64,000 nucleotides of DNA from positions 7,378,001 to 7,442,000 of the forward strand of contig NZ_JACHMO010000001.1 of assembly GCF_014205015.1 (NCBI RefSeq), read 5' to 3'. The notes under the pieces are model-generated. The model did not search any database, was not told the DNA's origin, and was given only the letters and a program-made list of their open reading frames with translations. This document shows, piece after piece, positions 27,791-37,101 of this stretch (positions are counted from its first letter, which is position 1; every line of letters begins with the position of its first letter). Position numbers and translations under genes: made by a program. The stretch is from Saccharothrix ecbatanensis. Lineage in GTDB: Bacteria; Actinomycetota; Actinomycetes; Mycobacteriales; Pseudonocardiaceae.

Positions 27791-30589
27791 TTACAGCACC
27801 ACGTTCACCAGTCGGCCCGGCACCACGATCACCTTGCGCGGTGTGCCGCCGTTCAGCAGCTCGGCCACCTTCTCGTCCGCCAACGCCGCCGCCTGGACCT
27901 CGTCCGCCGACGCCGAGGCGGACACCACGATCCGCGCCTTCACCTTGCCGTTGACCTGGATCGGGTACTCCACCGTGTCCTCGACCAGGTACTTCTCGTC
28001 CGCCTTCGGGAACGGCCCGTGCGCCAGCGACTCGTCGTGACCCAGCCTCGACCACAGCTCCTCGGCGATGTGCGGGCTCAACGGCGCCAGCATCAGCACC
28101 AGCGGCTCGGCCAGGACGCGCGGCGCGCCACCGGAGAAGTGCTTGGTGACGTAGTTGTTCAGCTCGATCAGCTTCGCGCCCGCCGTGTTGTACCGCAGGT
28201 GCACGAAGTCCTCGTGCACACCGGCGATCGTCTTGTTCAGCAGCCGCAACGCTTCCTCGCCCGGGTCCACGTCGGTGACCCGCAGCGCGCCCGTGGTCTC
28301 GTCGACCAGGTTCCGCCACAGCCGTTGCAGGAACCGCTGCGCGCCGACGACGTCCTTCGTCGCCCACGGCCGCGACACGTCCATCGGGCCCATCGACATC
28401 TCGTACAGCCGGAACGTGTCCGCGCCGTACTTCGCGCACATCTCGTCCGGCGTCACGACGTTCCGCAGGCTCTTGCCCATCTTGCCGTACTCGCGGCGCA
28501 CCTCTTCGCCCTCGAAGAAGAACTTGCCATCGCGCTCATCCACCTGCTCGGCGGGCACGTACGTCCCGCGCGCGTCGGTGTACGCGTACGCCTCGATGTA
28601 ACCCTGGTTGAACAGCCGCCGGTACGGCTCGTCACCGGACACGTGACCCAGGTCGAACAGCACCTTCTGCCAGAACCGCGCGTACATCAGGTGCAGCACC
28701 GCGTGCTCCACACCGCCGATGTACAGGTCCACACCACCCGGATCGGACTCGCCGTGCTCGCCGGTGCGCGGGCCCAGCCAGTACCGCTCGTTCTCCGGGT
28801 TGACGAACCGCTCCGTCTCCGTCGGGTCCACGTACCGCAGCTGGTACCAGCACGAACCCGCCCAGTTGGGCATGGTGTTGGTCTCGCGCCGGTACTTCCG
28901 CGGCCCGTCGCCCAGGTCCAGCTCGACGGTGACCCAGTCCTGCGCCCGGGACAGCGGGGGTGACGGCTCGGAGTTCGCGTCCTCCGGGTCGAACGTCCGC
29001 GGCGAGTAGTCGTCCACGTCGGGCAGTTCGATCGGCAGCATCGACTCCGGCACGGCGATCGGCGCGCCGTCCTCGTCGTACACGATCGGGAACGGCTCAC
29101 CCCAGTACCGCTGACGCGAGAACAGCCAGTCGCGCAGCTTGTACTGCACGGTGCCCTCGCCCCGGCCCTGCTCCTCCAGCCAGGCGATGATCTTCTTCTT
29201 CGCCTCGGGGACGTCCAGCCCGTCCAGGCTGACGCCGCTCTCGTGGCTGGAGTTGATGGCCGGCCCGACACCGGTGTACGCCTCGCCGTCGAAGTCCGCC
29301 GGCGGCCGCACGGTCCGGATGATCGGCAGGTCGAACGCCTTGGCGAAGTCCCAGTCGCGCTGGTCCTGGCCCGGCACCGCCATGATCGCGCCGGTGCCGT
29401 ACCCCATCAGCACGTAGTCCGCGACGTACACCGGGATCTGCGCGCCGTTGACCGGGTTCGTCGCGTGCGCGCCGGTGAAGACGCCGGTCTTCTCCTTGTT
29501 CTCCTGCCGGTCCAGTTCGGACTTGCGGGCCACCTCGCGCCGGTACGCCGCGATCTCCTCGACCCGATCGGCGGACGTGATCACGTCCAGCAGCGGGTGC
29601 TCGGGCGCCAGCACCATGTACGTCGCGCCGAACAGCGTGTCGGGCCGCGTCGTGAACACCTCGATGTCCGCGGACGAGCCTTCGACCGCGAACTTGACCC
29701 GCGCGCCGTGCGAGCGCCCGATCCAGTTGCGCTGCATGGCCTTGACCTTCTCCGGCCAGTCCAGCCGGTCCAGGTCGTCGATCAGCCGGTCCGAGTACGA
29801 GGTGATCCGCATCATCCACTGGCGCAGGGAACGCCGGAACACCGGGAAGTTGCCGCGCTCGCTGCGGCCGTCCGCGGTGACCTCCTCGTTCGCCAGCACG
29901 GTGCCCAGACCGGGGCACCAGTTCACCGGGGCCTCGGACAGGTACGCCAGGCGGTACTGCCCCAGCAGCTTCTGCCGCTCCGCGCCGGTCAGCTCGGCCC
30001 ACGGCTTGTCCGGCGTCGGCCGCTCACCCGAGGCGAACTCCGCCTCCAGCTCGGCGATCGGCCGGGCCTTGCCCGCCGCGGTGTCGTACCAGGAGTTGAA
30101 GATCTGCAGGAAGATCCACTGGGTCCACTTGTAGTAACCCGGGTCGATGGTGGAGATCCGGCGGCGCTCGTCGTGGCCCAGGCCCAGGGAGCGGATCTGC
30201 CGCAGGTAGGTCTGGATGTTCTCCTCGGTGGTCTTGCGCGGGTGCTGGCCGGTCCGCACCGCGTACTGCTCGGCGGGCAGGCCGAACGCGTCGAAGCCCA
30301 TCGTGTGCAGCACGTTGCGGCCGGTCATCCGGTGGTACCGGGCGAACACGTCGGTGCCGATGAAGCCCAGCGGGTGGCCGACGTGCAGGCCGGCGCCCGA
30401 CGGGTACGGGAACATGTCCTGGACGAACAGCTTGTCGTCCGGGACGTCACCCTTGAGCGGCCCGACCGGGTTCGGCGCGTGGAAGGTGCCGCGCTCCTCC
30501 CAGTGCTGCTGCCACCGCTGCTCGATCTCGCCCGCCAGCTCGGCGGTGTAGCGGAAGGCGGGCGTCTCGTCCGCCGCGACGGTGCTCAT
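27791..30589 (-). CDS. leuS: Leucyl-tRNA synthetase
   Basis: 932 residues from the ATG at 30589, preceded by GGAGAGGG at eight bases. Class I synthetase that charges tRNA-Leu with leucine. HIGH is present as HVGH ([16 protein letters not shown]) and KMSKS as KMGKS ([12 protein letters not shown]), a common form in this phylum. The CP1 editing domain is intact ([20 protein letters not shown]). An in-frame ATG upstream would add 12 residues without a ribosome site. Expression is probably controlled by a leader with a Leu-rich peptide and terminator at 30631-30724. Confidence 0.97.
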   Translation of the reverse strand: MSTVAADETPAFRYTAELAGEIEQRWQQHWEERGTFHAPNPVGPLKGDVPDDKLFVQDMFPYPSGAGLHVGHPLGFIGTDVFARYHRMTGRNVLHTMGFDAFGLPAEQYAVRTGQHPRKTTEENIQTYLRQIRSLGLGHDERRRISTIDPGYYKWTQWIFLQIFNSWYDTAAGKARPIAELEAEFASGERPTPDKPWAELTGAERQKLLGQYRLAYLSEAPVNWCPGLGTVLANEEVTADGRSERGNFPVFRRSLRQWMMRITSYSDRLIDDLDRLDWPEKVKAMQRNWIGRSHGARVKFAVEGSSADIEVFTTRPDTLFGATYMVLAPEHPLLDVITSADRVEEIAAYRREVARKSELDRQENKEKTGVFTGAHATNPVNGAQIPVYVADYVLMGYGTGAIMAVPGQDQRDWDFAKAFDLPIIRTVRPPADFDGEAYTGVGPAINSSHESGVSLDGLDVPEAKKKIIAWLEEQGRGEGTVQYKLRDWLFSRQRYWGEPFPIVYDEDGAPIAVPESMLPIELPDVDDYSPRTFDPEDANSEPSPPLSRAQDWVTVELDLGDGPRKYRRETNTMPNWAGSCWYQLRYVDPTETERFVNPENERYWLGPRTGEHGESDPGGVDLYIGGVEHAVLHLMYARFWQKVLFDLGHVSGDEPYRRLFNQGYIEAYAYTDARGTYVPAEQVDERDGKFFFEGEEVRREYGKMGKSLRNVVTPDEMCAKYGADTFRLYEMSMGPMDVSRPWATKDVVGAQRFLQRLWRNLVDETTGALRVTDVDPGEEALRLLNKTIAGVHEDFVHLRYNTAGAKLIELNNYVTKHFSGGAPRVLAEPLVLMLAPLSPHIAEELWSRLGHDESLAHGPFPKADEKYLVEDTVEYPIQVNGKVKARIVVSASASADEVQAAALADEKVAELLNGGTPRKVIVVPGRLVNVVL

Positions 30590-30630
30590 CGGGTGTCCCT
30601 CTCCATCGGTACCTGCCCTTGACATGACGA

Positions 30631-30661
30631 AACCCCCCAGCCCGGAAGGGCATGAGGGGTT
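30631..30661 (-). terminator. leuS leader terminator-like hairpin
   Basis: In the minus-strand RNA, AACCCC and GGGGTT close a stem with inner CCC/GGG pairs, followed by TTT. It lies between the leader peptide and leuS, 42 bases upstream of the leuS ATG. With the upstream hairpin it forms an attenuator-like leader. Confidence 0.65.
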
Positions 30662-30662
30662 G

Positions 30663-30694
30663 CCGCGCGGACCTGGCTGACGAGGTCTGCGCGG
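30663..30694 (-). promoter_or_regulatory. leuS leader hairpin directly after the leader-peptide stop
   Basis: CCGCGC-GACCT pairs with AGGTC-GCGCGG (one mismatch) around an eight-base loop. It starts on the base after the leader-peptide TAG, so a ribosome on the Leu codons would mask its 5' arm. It may be the pause or antiterminator-competing stem. The alternative fold has not been worked out. Confidence 0.6.
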
Positions 30695-30724
30695 CTAGCT
30701 AAGGAGCAGGCGGGCCTTGCTCAT
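30695..30724 (-). CDS. leuS leader peptide MSKARLLLS
   Basis: A nine-residue ORF read ATG AGC AAG GCC CGC, then three consecutive leucine codons CTG CTC CTT, then AGC TAG. A TACCGT -10 element (30732-30737) ends seven bases before the ATG, so it would be translated from the 5' end of the transcript. Leu codons in a short ORF followed by two hairpins and a leucyl-tRNA synthetase gene are the hallmark of ribosome-mediated attenuation. The codon run and layout are seen; the mechanism is inferred. Confidence 0.75.
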   Translation of the reverse strand: MSKARLLLS

Positions 30725-30737
30725 GCCGTCAACGGTA

Positions 30738-31877
30738 TCAGCGCACCGCAAGCGCGATGAACCGGGTGAACTCCTCGGCCGCGAAGTTGTCGTCGCTGAC
30801 CAGCAGCAAGGTGCGTTCGCCGGAGGGCAGTCGCGGGCCCCAGGTGAGGCCTTCGACGTTGTCGATCACGGGCAGCGGGAAGTCGTGCAGGTCGGCGAGG
30901 AGCTTCTTGCGGACCGGGCGCACGGAGTCGTCGAGGACGTCCTGGTCTTGAACGTCCGACGTGCCGGCGATGTCGACCTGGAAGAGGCGGACCTTGTAGT
31001 CGGCGCCGGGCACCCAGCTGCGTTCGAGGGCGTAGTAGCGACCGGGCACGGTCTGGTCGGCGAGGATCGCGGGCACGCCGGTGTCCGGGCCCCACGGGCC
31101 GGGCTCGGGTGCGGCGAACAGCGGTTCCAGCGGGTAGGCGTGCTGGGTCACGACGGTGCCGTCACGGCCCTGCACGGTGAGGCGGGTGAGCGCGCCCCGG
31201 TCCTCGGTGGGCAGGTCGCCGTCCTGGAGGAGCGGGCCCTCGACCACGCTGGTGATGAGCGCGCCGCGGGCCGAGAACGTGATCGCTTCCAGGGCGAGGT
31301 TGCGGCGCGGGCCGCGGTCGGGGGTGATGGCGTAGTTGGCGGGCAACGGGAGGCTGCCCGCGTACGAGCCGTCCCGGCGGGCCTGCTGGATGGACGGCTG
31401 GACCACGACCGGGCCGGTGGTCTTGGGTCGCTCGCCCTCCTGGCTCCACCAGTAGTCGCCGGTGACCGGGTCGACCCGGATCTCCTCCGGGTCCACGGTG
31501 CGGCCGTCGTTCTGCGGCGGGGACGAGTACGTGCCGCCGTCCTCGTGGAGGAGTGCCCGCGTGCCGGTGATGCGGACGTCGTGCACGCCGGACTCGTCGA
31601 CCGTGAGCGCGGCGGTGTAGAACCGGGCCGGGTTCGTGTACGAGCGGTCGTCGCTGATCAGGACGTACTCGCCGGTGCGCGGGTCGCGGTCGACGCCGGA
31701 CAGGCCGCCGACCGTGGTGCCCTCGAACTGGAGGCCGTGCGGCAGGGTCGTCTGGCCGAGGAAGCGGACTTGCGGCGCGGCGGTGGCGATGGCGGCGGGA
31801 GTGGCGGTGGCGACGGGCGCGGTCGAGATGAGCGTGGCGGCGACGCCCACCACGGCCAAGCAAGATCGAAGTCTCAT
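30738..31877 (-). CDS. Secreted esterase-like / phytase-like protein
   Basis: 379 residues from an ATG at 31877 (MRLRSCLAVVGVAATLISTA). Residues 1-27 are a signal peptide ending in ATATP/ATA. The mature chain matches the 'esterase-like activity of phytase' family (PF13449): VGGLSGVDRDPRTGEYVLIS near the N-terminus, DPEEIRVDPVTGDYWWSQEG, LALEAITFSARG, and VEGLTWGPRLPSGERTLLLV near the end. The fold is a propeller with Asp/Glu clusters. Reported members have weak esterase or phosphatase activity; the true substrate is unknown. Its stop lies next to the leuS leader promoter. Confidence 0.82.
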   Translation of the reverse strand: MRLRSCLAVVGVAATLISTAPVATATPAAIATAAPQVRFLGQTTLPHGLQFEGTTVGGLSGVDRDPRTGEYVLISDDRSYTNPARFYTAALTVDESGVHDVRITGTRALLHEDGGTYSSPPQNDGRTVDPEEIRVDPVTGDYWWSQEGERPKTTGPVVVQPSIQQARRDGSYAGSLPLPANYAITPDRGPRRNLALEAITFSARGALITSVVEGPLLQDGDLPTEDRGALTRLTVQGRDGTVVTQHAYPLEPLFAAPEPGPWGPDTGVPAILADQTVPGRYYALERSWVPGADYKVRLFQVDIAGTSDVQDQDVLDDSVRPVRKKLLADLHDFPLPVIDNVEGLTWGPRLPSGERTLLLVSDDNFAAEEFTRFIALAVR

Positions 31878-31979
31878 TGTGCTGAGCTTGCCGAGCGGCC
31901 GGGTCGGACGTAAGGACACCTTCAGGTGAAGCCGGGGCTGGTTCGACCAAGATCGAAAGACCGGCCTACCCTCGTCAGG

Positions 31980-32390
31980 GTGAACATCGTGCTGCCTGTG
32001 GTGCTGGGTCTGATCGGCGTCGCCTTCGGGACGGTCGGTTTCCTGGGCGTGCGTGGCCTGCTGCACCGGAACCGCTTCTTCGGCGTGCGCACCAAGGCCG
32101 CGCTGCGCGACGACGAGACGTTCGCGCTGGCCAACAAGGTCGCCGGCGTGCCGAACGTGACCGCGGGCGCGATCGCCCTGGTGGCGGCCGTCGCGGCGGC
32201 GGTGACCCCGGCGTTGGCGCTGGTCATCGGCCTGGTCGGCTTGATCGGCAGCCTCGTGCTCGCGGGTGCGGGCGGCGTGCTGGGCCACCGTGCGGCCGAG
32301 GCCATGCCCAAACAGGCTCCCGCGGGTTGCGGCGGCTGCGCTTGCTCCACCGGCGGCGGCTGCGGCGTACTCACGCGCGCCGGCGTTTGA
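31980..32390 (+). CDS. SdpI-family membrane protein
   Basis: 136 residues from a GTG at 31980. A TACCCT -10 element at 31967-31972 lies seven bases upstream, suggesting leaderless expression. Three or four membrane helices with the SdpI motif NRFFGVRTKAALRDDETFAL and LANKVAG between helices 1 and 2. SdpI in Bacillus gives immunity to a killing peptide and acts in signal transduction. Actinobacterial paralogues are mostly uncharacterised. The C-terminus is Cys/Gly-rich (CGGCACSTGGGCG, four cysteines), which is unusual and might bind metal (inference). Confidence 0.82.
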   Translation: MNIVLPVVLGLIGVAFGTVGFLGVRGLLHRNRFFGVRTKAALRDDETFALANKVAGVPNVTAGAIALVAAVAAAVTPALALVIGLVGLIGSLVLAGAGGVLGHRAAEAMPKQAPAGCGGCACSTGGGCGVLTRAGV

Positions 32391-32421
32391 TTGCCGCTGC
32401 TCCACAGGCGGCGGCCGTCCC

Positions 32422-33003
32422 TCAATTCCTGCGGATGTCGGTGGGGTAGGTCGCCAGTAGAGCGGTCGGCATGCCCTGACGGCGCAGGACGCGGCCCCAG
32501 AGGTCGACGTTCGGCGGGGTGAGGACGTCGTCCGGCAGGCCCTTCACCACGATCCAGTCACCGCGCGAGATCTCGTTGCCCAGCTGGCCCTCGCCCCAAC
32601 CCGAGTAGCCCGCGAACACCCGCATCCCGCGCACCTTCGCCACCAGGGCGTCCGGATCCGCGTCCAGGTCCACCAACGCCACCGGACCGTGTACGCCGAC
32701 CACTCCGTCGAGTGCCGCCACGTTCTCACCGGTGCGCAACGCGGCCAGGCACAGCGCCGTCTTCTGCTCCACCGGCCCGCCGATGTACACCGCCTGCGGC
32801 CGGGTCACGTGCGGTCCCCACGCGGGCAGGACGTCGTGCACGGCGACCTCGCTCGGCCGGTTCAGCACCACCCCGAGGGTGCCTTCGCCCCGGTGGTCGA
32901 TGACGTAGACCACGGTCCGGCGAAAATTGGCGTCGGTCAGGCTCGGTGCCGCGACCAGCAGGGAACCCGGTTCGACGTCGGCATCAGGGCGCACGCTGTG
33001 CAT
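32422..33003 (-). CDS. YqgE/AlgH family protein
   Basis: 193 residues from an ATG at 33003, the usual family length. UPF0301 features: GSLLVAAPSLTDANFRRTVV, DHRGEGTLGVVLNRPSE, VYIGGPVEQ and VFAGYSGWGEGQLGNEI with W-x-V. Cytoplasmic. In Pseudomonas it is named AlgH, but the molecular function is not settled. Longer in-frame starts upstream would add an Arg-rich segment and are rejected. Confidence 0.9.
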   Translation of the reverse strand: MHSVRPDADVEPGSLLVAAPSLTDANFRRTVVYVIDHRGEGTLGVVLNRPSEVAVHDVLPAWGPHVTRPQAVYIGGPVEQKTALCLAALRTGENVAALDGVVGVHGPVALVDLDADPDALVAKVRGMRVFAGYSGWGEGQLGNEISRGDWIVVKGLPDDVLTPPNVDLWGRVLRRQGMPTALLATYPTDIRRN

Positions 33004-33353
33004 GATCCCAGACGACGCGCGCCGTCCCGGCCAGGCAGCACGTCCATGCCCTGGGAGGGTCTGCCCCGCGAAGCGCCGGGCGTGGAACATCCGGGTTACC
33101 GTGTTCGTTGTAGTGAACGTCAGGCGCCATCGAGTCCCCCGGGCCCACTGAACAGCCTGCGCGGAATACCGTTCGGCTGGAGCCGCGTAGTGCCACCCGC
33201 CGAGAGGCGACCGGGCGCCTGGCACCAGGGAGGCCGGACCCATCGGGTCCGGCCTTCGTGGTTTCCCACCGTTTCCCACCGTTTCCGCGCCGTTGAGGCC
33301 CCGGACCCTTCCCCGAACGTCCTTGTCGCACGTCGAGGCATAGGCTCATCGGC
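33004..33353. other. 350-bp intergenic region, possible small RNA
   Basis: No protein gene is supported. It holds TTACCGT near 33096, an inverted GTTC/GAAC pair at 33104-33119, the palindrome CCTGGCACCAGG near 33219, the strong hairpin at 33231-33255 and a GTTTCCCACC direct repeat at 33261-33280. The arrangement could encode a small RNA or an attenuated leader of the MFS gene. This is a weak inference. Confidence 0.35.
33231..33255. terminator. Perfect 11-bp hairpin upstream of MFS gene
   Basis: AGGCCGGACCC, loop ATC, GGGTCCGGCCT, then tcgtggttt. A stem of 11 GC-rich pairs with a three-base loop is typical of an intrinsic terminator. It has no annotated gene just upstream on the plus strand. 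Confidence 0.55.
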
Positions 33354-34649
33354 GTGACCACTGCCGGCAGCACCGCGGCGAAGCACCACCTCGGTGTCCG
33401 GAAGCTCCTCGCGGTACCCGACTTCCGCAGGTTGCTGGCCTCGCGGCTGGCAGCCCAGTGGGGTGACGGCCTGTTCCAGGCCGGTCTCGCGGGCGCGGTC
33501 CTGTTCAACCCGGAGCGCCACGCCGACCCGCTCGCCGTCGCGGCCGGGTTCGCCGTGCTGCTGCTCCCGTACTCCGTGGTCGGGCCGTTCGCGGGCGCCC
33601 TGCTGGACCGGTGGGACCGCCGCCGGGTGCTGGTCGTGGCGAACCTCACGCGCGCGCTCTTCATCCTGCTCACCGCCGCGGCCGTCGGCGCCGGGCTGGA
33701 GGGCGTGCCGCTGTACGCCTCCGCCCTGTTCGTCACGGGGGTGAGCCGGTTCGTCGGCTCCGGCCTGTCCGCGTCCCTGCCGCACGTCGTCGACAGCGAC
33801 CACCTGGTCGAGGCGAACGCGTTCGTCACCACGCTCGGCGCGTTGACCGCCGTGCTCGGCGCGGGCTGCGCGGTGGGGCTGCGGGCGATCCTGGGTTCGG
33901 GTGACGGCGGCTCGGCCTGGACCACGACGTTCGCCATCGCGGGCTCGCTCGGGGCCGCTTTCCTGGCGTCCCGCTTCGCGCGTGGCGTCCTCGGGCCGGA
34001 CGAGGTGGACGAGCCCAGCCGGACCGTCACCGCCGTCGCCATGGGTCTGCTGGACGGCGCACGGGCCGCGTGGCGTGCGCCGAGCGTGGCCGCCGGCCTG
34101 CTGGCACTGCTCGCGCACCGGGCCGGGTTCGGCATGTCGCTGCTGCTCACGCTGCTGCTGATGCGCAACTCGTTCACCGACTACGGGCCGCTCAAGGCGG
34201 GCATGGCCGGGCTCGGCGAGGTGGCGATCGCGGGCGGCGCGGGCATCCTGCTGGCGGGACTGGTGACCGACCGGGTGGTGGACGTGCTCGGCCGGCGCGG
34301 CACGGTCTGCGGCGCGCTGCTGCTGGCCTCGGCGACCCAGCTCGGCCTGGGTCTGCCCATGCTGCTGCCCACCATCCTGGCCGCGTCGTTCTTCCTCACG
34401 TTCGCGGGTCAAGTGGTGAAGCTGTGCGTGGACGCGGCCGTGCAGGGCGACATCGGCGACGAGGTCCGCGGCCGGGTGTTCGCCCTGTACGACACGCTGT
34501 TCAACGTCACGCAGGTAGCCGCCGTCACCGCCGCGGCGGCCGTCGTCCCGCTGGACGGCCGGTCACCCGGCTTGGTGATCGCCGCGACGGTGTCGTACCT
34601 GCTCGGCCTGTTCGGCTACCTCATGCTGACCAAGAGGTCACCGCGGTAG
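33354..34649 (+). CDS. MFS transporter
   Basis: 431 residues from a GTG at 33354. A TAGGCT element at 33341-33346 lies seven bases upstream (leaderless pattern). Twelve predicted membrane helices. The MFS A-like motif between helices 2 and 3 is GALLDRWDRRRVLVVANLTR. The N-terminal FRRLLASRLAAQWGDGLFQ resembles enterobactin-exporter-like (MFS_3) proteins. The substrate is unknown. It converges on and overlaps the LuxR-type gene by 12 bases. Confidence 0.88.
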   Translation: MTTAGSTAAKHHLGVRKLLAVPDFRRLLASRLAAQWGDGLFQAGLAGAVLFNPERHADPLAVAAGFAVLLLPYSVVGPFAGALLDRWDRRRVLVVANLTRALFILLTAAAVGAGLEGVPLYASALFVTGVSRFVGSGLSASLPHVVDSDHLVEANAFVTTLGALTAVLGAGCAVGLRAILGSGDGGSAWTTTFAIAGSLGAAFLASRFARGVLGPDEVDEPSRTVTAVAMGLLDGARAAWRAPSVAAGLLALLAHRAGFGMSLLLTLLLMRNSFTDYGPLKAGMAGLGEVAIAGGAGILLAGLVTDRVVDVLGRRGTVCGALLLASATQLGLGLPMLLPTILAASFFLTFAGQVVKLCVDAAVQGDIGDEVRGRVFALYDTLFNVTQVAAVTAAAAVVPLDGRSPGLVIAATVSYLLGLFGYLMLTKRSPR

Positions 34650-34895
34650 CGGTAGTCGGATGATCCCGGTTTCGTGGGCGTAGACCACCGCGGCCATCCG
34701 GTCGCGCAGGTTCAGCGCCCGCAGGATCTCCGACACCACCGCCCCCACCTGGTGCTGGCTCAGCGCCAGCACCCTCGCTATCTCGTGATCGGCGAGCCCC
34801 CGTGCCAGGCAGCGCAACACCGCGCGTTGCCGGTCGGTCAACGCGTCCAACCCGTGTGCCCGGGTGCCCCCCTCGGACAGTCCCCAAGCATTCAT
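34638..34895 (-). CDS. Stand-alone LuxR-type helix-turn-helix protein
   Basis: 85 residues from an ATG at 34895. Residues 16-75 are a LuxR/GerE DNA-binding domain (LDALTDRQRAVLRCLARGLA, then LSQHQVGAVVSEILRALNLRDR). There is no receiver or ligand domain. It ends inside the 3' end of the MFS gene on the other strand. Such short proteins act as GerE- or WhiJ-like regulators or as orphan domains. The target is unknown. Confidence 0.82.
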   Translation of the reverse strand: MNAWGLSEGGTRAHGLDALTDRQRAVLRCLARGLADHEIARVLALSQHQVGAVVSEILRALNLRDRMAAVVYAHETGIIRLPLPR

Positions 34896-34992
34896 ACGAC
34901 ACCACCCCCAGTGCGCGTGTGACGCACACAGTCATGGTCCCGCAACAGGCTGTCACTGGCCAAGCCGTAAGTCCGAGATTGGTCGGTTGGTG

Positions 34993-36444
34993 TCAGTCAC
35001 GAGGCGGCTCGACGCCTTCCTCGCGCGCCCACGCCAGCAGCTCGGCGACCGCCTCGTCGTGGTCCAGCGGACCGCGGTCCAGGCGCAGCTCCTTGAGGAA
35101 CTTCCACGCCTTGCCGACCATCGGACCCGGCGGCAGGCCGAGCAGGCGCATGATCTCGTTGCCGTCGAGGTCCGGCCGGACCCGGTTCAGGTCCTCCTCG
35201 GCGGCGATCCGCTCGATCCGGCGCTCCAGGTCGTCGTACGTCCGCTGGAGCGCGTTGGCCTTCCGCTTGTTCCGGGTGGTGCAGTCGGCCCGGACCAGCT
35301 TGTGCAGCCGGGTCAGCAGGTGATCGGCGTCGGTGACGTACCGGCGCACCGCCGAGTCGGTCCACTCGCCGCTGCCGTAACCGTGGAACCGCAGGTGGAG
35401 GTACACGAGGTTGGCGACGTCCTCGACGATCTCCTTCGAGTACTTGAGGGCGCGCAAACGCTTGCGGACCATCTTCGCGCCGACCACCTCGTGGTGGTGG
35501 AACGACACACCGCCGCCCTCCTCGAACCGCCGGGTGTCCGGCTTGCCGATGTCGTGCAGCAGCGCGGCCAGCCGCAGGACCAGGTCCGGCTCGGGTCCGT
35601 CCTCCAAGTCGATGGCCTGGTCGAGCACGACCAGCGAGTGGTGGAACACGTCCTTGTGCTGGTGGTGCTCGTCGATCTCCAGCTTCATCGCGGGCAGTTC
35701 GGGCAGCACGACGTCGGCGAGCTTGGCCTCCACCATCAGCTCGACCCCCGCACGCGGGTACGCGCCGGTGAGCAGCTTGGACAGCTCGACCTGCACGCGT
35801 TCGGCGGTGATGCGGGACAGCTCGCCGGACATGGCCGCCATGGCGTCGAGGACGCGCGGCGCCACGGTGAAGCCGAGCTGGGACACGAACCGGGCCGCGC
35901 GCAGCATCCGCAGCGGGTCGTCGGAGAACGACTCCTGCGGCGTCGCGGGCGTGTCGAGCACCTTGGCCTTCAGCGCCGCGCGCCCGTCGGTCGGGTCGAT
36001 GAGCTGTCGGTTGACCACGTCGTAGGCCATCGCGTTGACGGTGAAGTCACGCCGGACCAGGTCGCCCTCGATGGTGTCGCCGAACGTCACCTCGGGGTTG
36101 CGGGTCACGCCGTCGTAGGCGTCGGCGCGGAACGTGGTGATCTCGACGGTCTGCCCGTGCTTGGTCGCGCCGACCGTGCCGAACGCGATGCCGGTGTCCC
36201 AGATCGCGTCCGCCCAGCCCTTGACCAGCGCCATGATCTGCGGCGGGCGGGCGTCGGTGGTGAAGTCCAGGTCGCCGGAGAGCCTGCCGAGCATGGCGTC
36301 CCGCACGCTGCCGCCCACCAGGTAGAGGCGATGACCCGCCGCGGTGAAGCGGGCGGCCAGGTCTTCGGCGACGGGGAGGGCGCTCAACAGTTCCACCACG
36401 GCATTGTCCTGCCCAGCGGCGGTGGAGGTGACGGGTCCGGACAC
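34993..36444 (-). CDS. CCA tRNA nucleotidyltransferase
   Basis: 483 residues from a GTG at 36444, with TAGGCT eight or nine bases upstream. It adds CCA to tRNA 3' ends. Class II nucleotidyltransferase head: LVGGSVRDAMLGRLSGDLDF (GG-x-x-R and DxD). The neck region RRDFTVNAMAYD and DDPLRMLRAARF follows. The HD domain is ALLHDIGKPDTR...FHHHEVVGA. A CCA-adding enzyme with HD domain sits near murJ in many Actinobacteria (M. tuberculosis pcnA), divergent from the NUDIX gene as here. Confidence 0.93.
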   Translation of the reverse strand: MSGPVTSTAAGQDNAVVELLSALPVAEDLAARFTAAGHRLYLVGGSVRDAMLGRLSGDLDFTTDARPPQIMALVKGWADAIWDTGIAFGTVGATKHGQTVEITTFRADAYDGVTRNPEVTFGDTIEGDLVRRDFTVNAMAYDVVNRQLIDPTDGRAALKAKVLDTPATPQESFSDDPLRMLRAARFVSQLGFTVAPRVLDAMAAMSGELSRITAERVQVELSKLLTGAYPRAGVELMVEAKLADVVLPELPAMKLEIDEHHQHKDVFHHSLVVLDQAIDLEDGPEPDLVLRLAALLHDIGKPDTRRFEEGGGVSFHHHEVVGAKMVRKRLRALKYSKEIVEDVANLVYLHLRFHGYGSGEWTDSAVRRYVTDADHLLTRLHKLVRADCTTRNKRKANALQRTYDDLERRIERIAAEEDLNRVRPDLDGNEIMRLLGLPPGPMVGKAWKFLKELRLDRGPLDHDEAVAELLAWAREEGVEPPRD

Positions 36445-36582
36445 GAAGAGCCAGCCTACTGGTCTGGTCCGGGCCACCCGAACGAGTTGTCCGACAGGGC
36501 CGCACGCGCCGGGTCCCGGTGATCACTTGTCGCTACGGGGCTGTCACGTCCCGTAATGGCAGGTCGCCACTACCATCAGGGC

Positions 36583-37101
36583 ATGCCCCAGTCGTCCGGT
36601 CGCTCCGGCGGTCCCAAGCCGAGGCGCCGGAACAGGCGTCGTGGCCGGCGGCTGAAGACGGTCGACGAGACGTCCGCGGGCGGATTGGTGCTGGACTTCG
36701 AGCAGCACGTCGCCGCGGTGATCGGGCGGCTGGACCGACGCGGCCGGTTGTTGTGGTCGCTGCCCAAGGGGCACATAGAAGCTGGTGAGACCGCGGAGCA
36801 GACCGCGGTGCGCGAAGTCGCCGAGGAGACCGGTATTCATAGCAGGGTGCTGCGACCGCTCGGCTCGATCGACTACTGGTTCGTGGCCGAGGACCGGCGG
36901 GTGCACAAGACCGTCCACCACTTCCTCCTGGAAGCGCTGGGCGGCGAGCTTTCCGACGAAGACGTGGAGGTCACCGAGGTGGCGTGGGTGCCCCTTGGCG
37001 AACTGGACGACCGGCTCGCCTACGCGGACGAGCGTCGACTGGTGCGCCGAGCCGCCGAACTGCTCTCCGAGTACCAGACGGACGGGGCGGAGTCGGCGTG
37101 A
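36583..37101 (+). CDS. NUDIX hydrolase (MutT-like)
   Basis: 172 residues from the ATG at 36583. TACCAT at 36571-36576 lies six bases upstream, a leaderless arrangement. The NUDIX box is complete: [20 protein letters not shown] then TGI. The N-terminus is a strongly basic stretch ([12 protein letters not shown]). Homologues next to the CCA enzyme and MurJ are conserved in Actinobacteria (Rv3908). The nucleotide substrate is not proven. The stop overlaps the next GTG (GTGA). Confidence 0.9.
   Translation: MPQSSGRSGGPKPRRRNRRRGRRLKTVDETSAGGLVLDFEQHVAAVIGRLDRRGRLLWSLPKGHIEAGETAEQTAVREVAEETGIHSRVLRPLGSIDYWFVAEDRRVHKTVHHFLLEALGGELSDEDVEVTEVAWVPLGELDDRLAYADERRLVRRAAELLSEYQTDGAESA

Noticed and set aside
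30590..30737. T-box leader for leuS
   Set aside because: No T-box sequence or specifier loop was found. A short ORF with three Leu codons and an attenuator-type hairpin pair explains the region better.
32390..32422. Terminator between the SdpI-like and yqgE genes
   Set aside because: The GCCGC/GGCGGC pairing is weak and includes coding bases; not listed.
33004..33353. 6C RNA or another named actinobacterial RNA motif
   Set aside because: Only a single run of five C occurs and the paired C-rich loops of 6C RNA are not present.
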